From Trigonopsis variabilis (taxonomy: Eukaryota > Ascomycota > Trigonopsidomycetes > Trigonopsidales > Trigonopsidaceae): a stretch of DNA of 64,000 nucleotides. The position numbers and the translations under genes were made by a program. Positions 11,243-20,206 of this stretch are shown piece after piece (positions within the stretch are counted from its first letter, which is position 1; every line of letters starts with the position of its first letter). Under the pieces are notes generated by a model that made no database searches, was not told the DNA's origin, and saw only the letters and a program-made list of their open reading frames with translations. The DNA lies in assembly GCA_003707065.3 (NCBI GenBank), contig PPXM03000002.1, positions 806,001-870,000 on the forward strand. The letters are read 5' to 3'.

Positions 11243-12679
11243 CTATTTTTCTTTTCCATGACTTTCATGTTTGCTGCTCTCCGATGACGATGCTCGTTCG
11301 GCACCGTCAAGGACAACAGGGCCCGGAATGCTTACCATATCATGTCCCTCGTTTCCACTGTCGGGTACCGCCGCGCTTGGGGGTGGGGCCCAAGCTAAAT
11401 AATCTCTCCTTACTTCCACATAATCATAAGCAAATTCTCCAATTTGATCCTCGTCGATTCCCATCATTTCTGCTTCCAGAGACGCCCGGAGTGCAAGACC
11501 AGGAATCCAGTTCATGATATAGCAGATGAGACAAGTGACCACAAACACATATCCTGCAGTCGCACAGATATATGCAAACTGCTTATAAAGCTGTTTCCAA
11601 TTATGACTCAGCCATCCACCTCCATGCTCGGTCGTTCCATCTAGTCCAAGGACCCAGTCGGCTCCAAATAAGGCATTGAAAAATAAACCGGCAACACCAG
11701 CTATGCCGTGCTCGGCAAGAATATCAAGAGAATCGTCGACATGGAGCAAATACTTGAGCTTAGTGGAGAAGTTGCAAAGTGCCCCGGCAACGATGCCAAG
11801 GATGATGGAAGCCCACAGGGTGATGACGCCCGAGGCAGGAGTGGCAGCGACAAGACCAGAAATGATACCCGAACAGACAGCCACCGTGGACCATTTCTTT
11901 TCCAACCGATAATCGAGCAATACCCATGTGACTGCGCCCATTGCTGCAGTCAGATTACTATTAAAACAAGCGTAAACTGCCCTCAGGTTTGCTCCAAATG
12001 CACTTCCGCCGTTAAACCCAAGCCAGCCGAACCAGAGCAGAATGGTACCGATGGTGACCAACGAAACATTATGCGGTCGGAAGTTTAATAGCTGTTTGTC
12101 CCTTCGGCGGCCAATGACGAATGCATATGCAAATCCTCCAAAACCGGATCCTATCTCCACCGGTCCACCTCCAGCATAATCGAGCACGCCCCACTTATAA
12201 GCCCAGCCGCTAGGGTTCCATACCCAGCAGACCAGCGGGCAATAGACCACGGTCGACCAAACAAAGACAAAGACTAATAATGGCAACAGCCTTCCTCGTT
12301 CAGCGCATCCTCCCATGATAATAGCATTAGTGACGGCGCAAAACATGCCTTGATACATGCAGAAGAGTAGTTCAGGGTATGCAGCATCTGGCGTTCCGAG
12401 AACGTTCTTCAATCCGAACGAGTCGAGGTTGCCGATGAACCCATTGGTGGCCGTAGACGAAAAGGCCAGGGAATAGCCCCAGAAATACCACTGGAACAAC
12501 GATACCACTCCGGCCATTAAGCAGGCCCAGATCATCGACAGTGCACTTTTTCTCCTGGCCAAACCGCTATAGAGGAACCCGAGTCCAGGAACCATAATTA
12601 GGACCATAGCAGAGGACACAAGAAGATAGGCCACATCGCCAGTATCATAGCCCGTCGTAACATAATTTGATTCACTCAT
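11243..12679 (-). CDS. Ammonium transporter, Mep1/Mep3 type
   Basis: Polytopic ammonium permease (Amt/Mep/Rh), 478 residues, single exon. About eleven membrane segments are visible, starting with YLLVSSAMVLIMVPGLGFLYSGL, the family N-terminal signature. The pore region reads DYAGGGPVEIGSGFGG, so Glu175 stands at the first position of the twin-His pair; the second, His324 (LAEHGIAGVAGLFF), is kept. Known Mep1/Mep3 proteins share this Glu, whereas Mep2 and bacterial AmtB have His. The cytosolic tail is Ser- and charge-rich (about 80 residues). GATA motifs lie upstream at 12778-12782 and 12867-12872, which suggests nitrogen regulation. Confidence 0.93.
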   Translation of the reverse strand: MSESNYVTTGYDTGDVAYLLVSSAMVLIMVPGLGFLYSGLARRKSALSMIWACLMAGVVSLFQWYFWGYSLAFSSTATNGFIGNLDSFGLKNVLGTPDAAYPELLFCMYQGMFCAVTNAIIMGGCAERGRLLPLLVFVFVWSTVVYCPLVCWVWNPSGWAYKWGVLDYAGGGPVEIGSGFGGFAYAFVIGRRRDKQLLNFRPHNVSLVTIGTILLWFGWLGFNGGSAFGANLRAVYACFNSNLTAAMGAVTWVLLDYRLEKKWSTVAVCSGIISGLVAATPASGVITLWASIILGIVAGALCNFSTKLKYLLHVDDSLDILAEHGIAGVAGLFFNALFGADWVLGLDGTTEHGGGWLSHNWKQLYKQFAYICATAGYVFVVTCLICYIMNWIPGLALRASLEAEMMGIDEDQIGEFAYDYVEVRRDYLAWAPPPSAAVPDSGNEGHDMVSIPGPVVLDGAERASSSESSKHESHGKEK

Positions 12680-12866
12680 TCTTCAACCGTAGTTGAGATT
12701 CCTTCAATCCGCTTCTTTCGGTAGAAAACGACAAACGATCGACCTCGGATCTCTGTCTCTGGTCCAAAAGTTCACAATTATCGGTTGATACGCGCCCCAA
12801 GTCAAGAAATCTTTGGCTTCTAATGTTAATTCGCTCGAGCCTGTGTGAAGATGTATAAATGAATCT

Positions 12867-12872
12867 CTTATC
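12867..12872 (-). promoter_or_regulatory. GATA-factor box (GATAAG) upstream of ammonium transporter
   Basis: GATAAG on the minus strand, 188 bp upstream of the transporter start; a further GATAA lies at 12778-12782. Fungal GATA factors (Gln3/AreA) drive MEP genes under nitrogen limitation, so the role is plausible. Such hexamers are common by chance. Confidence 0.4.
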
Positions 12873-13415
12873 TATTCTAGTCTGGGCGTTGGCTAAGTTT
12901 TGTCCTGAGCAAGAAAAAGTTTCACGGGTTCACGACGGTCGCCGAATTTCCGACCACCGATTCCCCCTCTTACAGCAGCCTTCTCGGCTTGTTCTCGATA
13001 CATAGCGCTCCATAGCACTCCCTAGCCTTTTAGTGTCCATTATAATTCTTGCTTTGGGCATTCATTGTACTTTCATCCGGCTTACCAATCCCGCCAATGG
13101 GTTTCCAAAAAAGCAGGGGTCAAATGTGTTTAGTCGCCCAGCCTGTGATCCCGCAACTTTGATAACGATCAACTCAATCATTCCAGACCTGGACCGTGCG
13201 CAGCAAGTTTCAGTGCTCTCCGTTCTCCTCGTCTACGCGCTCGTAAACTATCTATTATTCTCACCGGTGCTAAAAAATCCGGGGATGACTCGTCTTGATG
13301 AGCAGTGAGTCAACCCTCCTGCCTAATTAGGAAATTATCCGTCAGCGACCGGGTTACGGCTGAGGAAGGGGGCTCAGGATCGCACGGTTCCCGGGATCTT
13401 TGCCACTGCCGTCAG

Positions 13416-13772
13416 TTAACTTGGTCGCGTGGGTGGTCTTATGCCAAGTTTTAAGCTGAGATTACCAAGGATCAGAAGTCTAATAGCGTCACCCGTTACA
13501 GCAGCCTCTGCTTGGCCTTCGTAGCCACCGAGAAAACTCGTATCTACGTAGCTGCGCTTTCCACTATTGTCTCCGTGTTCTCTCCCGAATCTTGCCGAAT
13601 AGAGCTCAGCGAGTTTTTCTCGTATTAGAAAGCGTACGACTGTAGTCGATACAGCTGGATAAGTGCTGGATTCACTCTGAAGAAATGACATCACTCTGGG
13701 TATGTCTATCATTCTTCTGCCAGTGTAATTCTTTTTCTCGGCATTGCTGAGCCACCATTGTCCAAAAGGCAT
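13416..13772 (-). CDS. Doubtful open reading frame, 118 codons
   Basis: An ATG-started frame of 118 residues in a long intergenic region. It includes RFLIREKLAELYSARFGREH and AIRLLILGNLSLKLG, which could be amphipathic helices, but I recognise no family, signal peptide or membrane span. Could be a lineage-specific gene, one exon of a gene, or chance. Base composition gives no clear help. Confidence 0.2.
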   Translation of the reverse strand: MPFGQWWLSNAEKKNYTGRRMIDIPRVMSFLQSESSTYPAVSTTVVRFLIREKLAELYSARFGREHGDNSGKRSYVDTSFLGGYEGQAEAAVTGDAIRLLILGNLSLKLGIRPPTRPS

Positions 13773-14515
13773 TCATGTTTAAGATCTGCAGAATGCATAA
13801 CGTGCATCATAGCTACTAGTGCTTCGATCAAATCCTCGTATTGATCTGAGCAGACCACCTCTGACTGAGGCTTTACGTCGACTCACAAGACTCTAAGATC
13901 GATTTCTTTCGTTATTTCCTTGTTTAAAAGGCTATGAAAGTCTATGGAGTTGTTATTAGATCGACCCATGGAATGATATAGTCCTGTGGCCGGAGCACAC
14001 CAGGGGTCTGATTGACAGCTAGTAGCCAGTGACTTCCTACGAGTTTACACCTTCAAAGGTATCGTATACTCCTTAAAAGAGTCAATGAAAAACTCTATCA
14101 TCCGTTCTTTCAATCTCTGTCTCTTTTGTGACTAGTTTTCTAGAATAACTTCAGAGGAGGTCTTGGGCGTGTAAGACAGAAGCGATAAGGCAAAAAAAGA
14201 GTGCATGCTACTTTAATCTGACTCTTCATCATTCTGCAAAGAAAATTTATGGTACATGCTACAGAGAATTATTCATCTTCCTTCAAATAGTCTGCGAGAA
14301 TGCCAGCAAAGTTACCTTGGTGCTCGAAGAGAACATGTCCTGCATTTTGAAACAAAAAAGTCTCTCAAAATCAAACATATGTATTCAGTGAGGGCTCGGT
14401 AACGCATTTTTCTTTTGACAAAAAAGAGTAGACATGGATAATTAGACAGCCAGACAGCCCTCGTGATCGTCTTATGTAATGTTTCATGTCTCCTTGTGTC
14501 GTTGCAACCACAGCG

Positions 14516-14521
14516 CACGTG
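14516..14521 (+). promoter_or_regulatory. CACGTG box upstream of VTC1
   Basis: Perfect CACGTG palindrome 58 bp before the VTC1 ATG. In yeast, Pho4 binds CACGTG/CACGTT to induce VTC and PHO genes in low phosphate. The same box precedes PHO89 in this window. Cbf1 or another bHLH factor is an alternative. Confidence 0.5.
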
Positions 14522-14578
14522 TGTGATCTGGTTGTCAATCTTCACTGCTCATCTTCTCAGAGACTTCCTCACAAACCA

Positions 14579-15034
14579 ATGTCGTCGGCCCTTCTTCAGT
14601 CTGCTCCTGGCAAACGTATAGCTTTACCTACTCGGGTGGAACCGAAGGTATGTCTTTTGTAAACGTCTGGTTTCATTCAATGGCCCTGGGCAGCGAGAGG
14701 CCAAGACGGAAGAAAAAGCAACAGCTAACCTTGATAGGTATTCTTTGCCAATGAGAGAACATTCCTGTCATGGCTCAATTTTACGGTGGTCCTAGGAGGT
14801 CTAGCTGTTGGTCTGTTAAACTTTGGTGACCGTGTCGGCCGCATCTCTGCTGGCTTGTTCACCCTAGTAGCCATGGGAACTATGATTTATGCTTTGATCA
14901 CCTATCACTGGAGAGCAGCTGCCATCCGACGAAGAGGCTCTGGACCGTACGACGATCGTTTGGGTCCTACTATGTTGTGCTTCTTCCTTTTAGCTGCTGT
15001 GATTGTCAATTTCATCCTCCGAATCAGAGCTTAA
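14579..15034 (+). CDS. VTC1: Vacuolar transporter chaperone subunit Vtc1
   Basis: Small membrane subunit of the VTC polyphosphate polymerase complex of the vacuole. Exons 14579-14647 and 14738-15034 give 121 residues. The 90-nt intron has donor GTATGT and branch CTAAC 8 nt before the AG. The sequence is close to known Vtc1: [15 protein letters not shown], then [20 protein letters not shown], three membrane segments, and between segments 2 and 3 [20 protein letters not shown], with a final helix [15 protein letters not shown]. Identification is very safe. A CACGTG 58 bp upstream suggests phosphate control. Confidence 0.97.
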
Positions 15035-15522
15035 CTGCTCATTTCACAAGGCTATGGCTTTTCATGCTATAGACGCCGATATCAATGGGATCAATCTGTC
15101 TATTGATACGCATCATCTGTGAGACAATATTTGAGCATCGAGCTTGTACATTAATCATTGCCGTCTGTCCTTTCTTGATAGTCCAGCTGTTCGTGCGTTA
15201 CATCCATCTTCAGCCCGAGAGTGTCCTTATCATGACAGGAGATATAACATAGATATGATCATATTGTAGTTCCAATACGCATTGCTGTTCACGATTCGCT
15301 CAATTTGTCGAGCCCATTCTCGAATACCCTTCGCTCAGTGTTTCCAAATGTAGAATTCTTGCCGTTATAAGAGTCTTTTCCTTATTTGCAGCTTTAAGGA
15401 TTCACCTGCTGCTTTCCCGAAGGGAGCGTTGTTACCCGGCTATGTTACAGGACAATGGTCATGTGCTCTTCTGACTAAAGGACAGGGGGCGTAACTTACC
15501 TTTACTTTTTACTCATCTGAAA
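15035..15522. other. Intergenic, VTC1 terminator and PDI1 promoter
   Basis: A 488-bp spacer between two plus-strand genes. No RNA gene, repeat or clear unfolded-protein-response element recognised. Confidence 0.5.
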
Positions 15523-17366
15523 ATGAAGTGGTCTTCTTTAATTGCATTAGCTCTTGCGTCTCTTTCTGCCGCGTCGGATGTAGTTCAACTGAATCACCTT
15601 AACTTCGACAAGTTCGTCAAAGATAATGATCTTGTCTTGGTGGAGTTCTTCGCCCCATGGTGGTAAGTTTGTTCTCTTTTCCTTTAAATCAGGCAATTTG
15701 AGCTTGTCTTTTCTTTTATATCTTTCATCTACGGTGTTGATCTGGACGGATCATGACCTTTCTCACGTGGATCGCAGCCTCATTCGGATCGGCAAAGACA
15801 AGGGCTATCGAATCGAGAGCATTAATCAGTCTGAATGATCCAGTGAATATGTATTAACTGGGTTGACGATCTGAGCGGGTTTCCGTTGATTTTGATCATG
15901 ATCTTCATCGTTCGACGATCACTTCGTACTGGTGTGACAATCTTGAATTACTGGTTTTTTTTTGTTTCTACTAACTCTCCAGTGGACACTGCAAGAACTT
16001 GGCTCCTGAGTACGAAGAAGCGGCTACTATCCTAAAGAAGGATAACATTCCCATTGCCAAAGTCGACTGCACTGAGGAAGAGGCACTCTGTGCGGATCAT
16101 GGAGTGGAAGGTTTCCCGACCTTATTGCTGTTCAAAGGATCCGAAGATAAGACACCTTACCGAGGAGCAAGAAAAGCGAATCCCCTCGTCTCTTTCATGA
16201 GACGTCAGGCCCTTCCTTCTATCATTGAGGTTACACCCGAGAATCTCGATGAATTCAAGGATAAGGATCAAGCCGTGGTTCTGGCTTTCTACGATGATAA
16301 GGAGACCAACAAGACTTTTGCCGATTTGGCCGAAGAACACCAAGACAAGTACTGGCTCGGTCATTCGGCTGATAAAAAGTTCGCTGAAGAGTTTGGAATT
16401 AAAAAGTTCCCTGGGCTCGTTGTCTTGAAGAGTTTCGAGGAGACTCCGGATGTGTTCACTGGTGACTATGACGCAGAGTCCATTCTCACCTTTATTCGCC
16501 AGAACTCTCTTCCTTATTTGAATGAACTGACCCAGGAGACTTTTCCCAGACTTGTTGAAGCCAAGCTTCCTTTGGCTTATATTTTCTATAATGATGAAGA
16601 AGAGCGTGCTACTTTGGCCGAAGATCTTTTGGAAGTAGCAAAAGAACTAAGAGGCAAACTCACCGTTTCTTTCATTAGTGCTCCCATTTTCGGCCGTCAC
16701 GCTTTTACTCTCAACCTTGAAAACGTCTTCCCCAGTGTCGCTGTGGTTGATCCTGATTCAAACAAGAAATTCGTGTACAACCAGAGCATTCCTTTTATTG
16801 GTAAGGAAGTGGCTGAGTGGTTCCGAAAGTTTAATGCTGGTGAGGTTTCTCCATTCATCAAGTCTCAGCCTATTCCCGAGACTCAGGATGAGCCTGTTAT
16901 CACCCTTGTTGCCAATAACTTTGATGAGATCGTTTTGGATGAATCCAAGGATGTTCTAGTTGACTATTATGCTCCCTGGTGTGGACACTGCAAGGCTTTG
17001 GCTCCAATCTATGAGACTTTAGCTGAGTATGTTGACCGGGACGAGGAAGGAGCCAAGAAGGTTGTGATCGCCAAAATTGACGCGACTGCCAATGATGTTG
17101 ATTACGAGTTGACCGGTTACCCCACCATTGTCTTGTATCCTGCTGGCGAGAATAGCGAGCCCATTCTCTTCACCGGTGCCCGAAATCTCGAAAGTCTCTC
17201 GAGCTTTATCCGAGAGTCTGGTAGCCATGGTTTTGATGCTGTTGCATCGCACAAAAAGCGTCTTGAGAATGCTGTTGGAGATGAAAAGAAGCGCGAACTC
17301 TTGACTGCGGTTGCTGAGGAACCAAAACCCACTTCGGCCAACCCCGATGATCACGACGAGCTTTAA
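15523..17366 (+). CDS. PDI1: Protein disulfide isomerase
   Basis: ER oxidoreductase that forms and isomerises disulfides. Exons 15523-15662 and 15983-17366 give 507 residues. The 320-nt intron (GTAAGT ... CTAACTCTCCAG) splits the codon of the first active-site Cys47. Layout a-b-b'-a': signal peptide (MKWSSLIALALASLSAAS), first active site APWCGHC (Cys47/Cys50), two non-catalytic thioredoxin folds, second active site APWCGHC (Cys380/Cys383), then a charged tail ending in HDEL for ER retrieval. All catalytic residues are present and the length is normal for fungal Pdi1 (about 500-520). Confidence 0.96.
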
Positions 17367-18142
17367 ATGAGATGAACGATGAAAATATGTTGCTGGTCTT
17401 TTTACGTGATAGGAATAGAACTTCAGGCCCTTTGTCTCTCTTGAACCAGAGAGTGATGTAGCTTGTCACCGTGCAATCGTTATGTTTCTTGTAGATCCAT
17501 TTCACTGGATCCATCATATCCCGCCCGATACACGTTCCTCAATTTTGAATGAACGGGCCATTACGGATTGGGACAATACCGTTACTGGTGATAAGGTCCA
17601 ACAGGGCGATTAACTACAGGGCCTTCATTAAAAGAGAAATGAAGAATTAGCGCAGTAATAAATAGCAGTCGAGGAGATGCATCGTAACGAATATTGCTCA
17701 AGTGTCATGCGTTTAAAAAAGTAAGACGACACCCCTTATCAGAAAGATTCTCGGGCGAAGAGTTTTGTTGGCCAAGAGTCAGCCTATGTCTTAAAGACGA
17801 CTGACTACAGAAGGTTGAATTTCAAACTGCAGATTGGAGATTCTGGAATTAGGGACGGCGAGAAGGGAGAAAACACCACTCTTTTACGACTAAGGCAGAG
17901 TTCAACATATTGGGAACTAGCACAGAGAGCGTGCGAGGAGGAAACATCTACTGCAAGGTAATGAAGGATGCCTTTGTTATCCATGATTAACCGAATAGGA
18001 TTAGGCTTGGGAAATACTGGAGAGCTTGGGTTGGATCTTCGAGGTTTGCTATAGAGTGACGGTAGAATTGGCGAGGAAGATAGAATAAAAAGGAAACCAA
18101 ATTGAAGAGATAAAAAGATAGTCGCTCATTTACTATTTGGTG
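17367..18142. other. Intergenic, 776 bp
   Basis: Between PDI1 and the glycosyltransferase, both plus strand. AT-rich in parts; no gene, RNA or repeat recognised. Confidence 0.5.
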
Positions 18143-19837
18143 ATGAAGGAATACATTCATTGGATATTACGATCTTTGCCATTCTTCAGCTCTCTTGGAA
18201 TGTGCCTATGTGGGTTTACAAATTATCGAGGATGCTTGAGCTTGTTAATAGTTATTTGTCATCTGGCAGCGCTGAACTTTTCCCTACGGGCATGCTATAG
18301 TTTATACCAGATGACCAGAATGATTTCATCGACTTATTATAAAGATCAGAAGGAGGAGTTAATCAACGGGTGGAACGACCAAAGTCAGGAGATTATGCGG
18401 AGGAGGTCTGAATCTGATTTCATTCACCAAGTCATTTTTATTCCAAATTATAATGAATCTTTGGAGACACTGCGAGAAACGTTAGGTGTCTTGGCCGGCC
18501 ATTTCTATGCCTCGCTTTGCTACGAGATTGTGCTTTGCTGTGAAGAAGCCGAAGAGTTGAGCGAGCAAAAATGCCAAATTTTAATCGACGAATACATGGG
18601 ATATTTTCATGATATGTCATATACTATTCATCCTAAGAATCTTGCAGGTGAATCGCGTGGAAAGTCATCGAACTTGGCCTGGGCGTCTAGACTCTTGGCA
18701 AGGAAGTATGATGAAAAAGGGCTTGGAGATCAAACGATCTTCACCGTCATTGATGCTGATTCGCATTTACTTGGCAGCTATTTTACGAGCATGATTGACT
18801 ATATGGAAGCTCAGAGCTTGGGAGGTCTATATCCAAAGTATATCATGTTTTGCAGCCCCATCGTGTTTGATCGGAACTCTCATCGGGTTTCTTGTCTGGT
18901 CAGAGTGGCTGATACGATGTGGGCCATTGCTGGAATCTCGGGATTGTACAAGTCTTCCTTGACAAGGACCCCTACCAGTTGCTACTCAATAACTATGCGC
19001 TTGGCACAATATGTCGGATTCTGGGATGCAATGCCTCACGCTATAGGAGAAGATTTCCATATGTTTATCAAGTGCTTCATTCGAACCAAGGGTAACCTCC
19101 GCCAGGTAACCATCAACTCTCCTGTGTCTCATTGCGATGTCTCTGGCACTCTGTTTCCTTCCTCATTCGAAACATTTTACTCCTCCAATCATGCTAGGTT
19201 TAGACAAGCCATCCGGCATATGTGGGGAATGCTGGATACAGGATACTTTCTTGCGTCTTTCATCCTTGGCCCGCGGTCCTACGATCATTCTCATCCACTG
19301 GATTCGCAAAACACTCAAGAAACAGCTGACAATTTTTCGTCACCGGATGTTCTCCGTTACTTATCCTTAATCAGCCGATTATATGAAGCTCATTTTCTTC
19401 CAGTTCATTACACCATCGCTATTATCTTATCTTCTTTACTTAGTTTCGATGATCTTGCATATCCTTGCCTGACAACAGTGCTTTTTTACCTTCCTCTTAT
19501 GCGCCAGTTAACCATTGGCCTCACCATTATCCAAATTCTTCTTTACAGTCGCTATTTAAACTTGTGCCTGCAATATAGACAGGATGAAATGCAAAAATAT
19601 GCTAATTACTTGGAAAATGATATCGAATTGCAGAAGAACAAGAAACAGGTTATAGACAGACTGATAGATCCTTTGACTACCACGAGTCGTCCAAGCCAAG
19701 CACTACTCGATTGTATCATATTTCCAGTTGCAGGTACACTATTTGGGGCTATTCCTGCATTCTATGTTCAATTCATGCATTGCTGGACTTATAGGTTGGA
19801 TTACAGAGTGTCTCTGAAACCCGCCAGATATCCATGA
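18143..19837 (+). CDS. Membrane-bound family 2 glycosyltransferase
   Basis: Single-exon protein of 564 residues; the first ATG of the frame is at 18143. Two N-terminal hydrophobic segments are followed by a GT2 (GT-A) domain: a nucleotide-binding start FIPNYNESLETLRETL, donor-site DADSH (metal-binding DXD), GEDFHMFIKCF (candidate catalytic acidic pair) and RFRQAIRHMWGML. The last sits at the position and has the character of the Q/RXXRW motif of processive-type GT2 enzymes, but is not an exact match. Several C-terminal membrane segments follow (FLPVHYTIAIILSSLLSF; LTIGLTIIQILLYS; IIFPVAGTLFGAIPAFY). The architecture resembles fungal membrane GT2 enzymes with cytosolic catalytic domains. Donor and product cannot be told from sequence. 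Confidence 0.75.
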   Translation: MKEYIHWILRSLPFFSSLGMCLCGFTNYRGCLSLLIVICHLAALNFSLRACYSLYQMTRMISSTYYKDQKEELINGWNDQSQEIMRRRSESDFIHQVIFIPNYNESLETLRETLGVLAGHFYASLCYEIVLCCEEAEELSEQKCQILIDEYMGYFHDMSYTIHPKNLAGESRGKSSNLAWASRLLARKYDEKGLGDQTIFTVIDADSHLLGSYFTSMIDYMEAQSLGGLYPKYIMFCSPIVFDRNSHRVSCLVRVADTMWAIAGISGLYKSSLTRTPTSCYSITMRLAQYVGFWDAMPHAIGEDFHMFIKCFIRTKGNLRQVTINSPVSHCDVSGTLFPSSFETFYSSNHARFRQAIRHMWGMLDTGYFLASFILGPRSYDHSHPLDSQNTQETADNFSSPDVLRYLSLISRLYEAHFLPVHYTIAIILSSLLSFDDLAYPCLTTVLFYLPLMRQLTIGLTIIQILLYSRYLNLCLQYRQDEMQKYANYLENDIELQKNKKQVIDRLIDPLTTTSRPSQALLDCIIFPVAGTLFGAIPAFYVQFMHCWTYRLDYRVSLKPARYP

Positions 19838-20206
19838 TCTTGCTGATTGTTGAGTCTAACTGTATATTTAACTGTATATTATCTATCAGTTTTGCATATT
19901 TACTCATACGCCTTGATGATTTAGATCAATCTTCTCTCTCTTGTGCCACCACTTTGTATTTGGAACATCTAAGATCTACAAGATGTTGTATTATCAAAAT
20001 AAATACAAGAAAAAGACTGCTTAAAACTCTTATAATAGGTCTTCAAAAGTCTAGAATCCTTGGCTTGTCGAAGCTTTGTCGACGTGCTTGAAGTTGTAGC
20101 GCTATAATTAAAGTATTGTTGATAGTTGCTACTCTATTATCCCAGACAGGCAAAGCAAAGACTCACGCGAGTCCCATTCTAGAGGGTCCTAGGCCAGCTG
20201 GTTTTC
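19838..20206. other. Intergenic, 369 bp
   Basis: Spacer between the glycosyltransferase and the SNF2 gene; short AT-rich repeats of CTGTATATTTAA type near 19860. Nothing else recognised. Confidence 0.45.

Larger units (their letters stand above)
12680..14578. other. Intergenic, promoters of MEP and VTC1
   Basis: A 1.9-kb spacer between two divergent genes. It contains minus-strand GATA boxes near the MEP gene, a CACGTG near VTC1, and one doubtful reading frame (13416-13772). Nothing else is recognised. A 91-codon plus-strand frame at 13033-13308 shows no family features and is not called. Confidence 0.55.
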
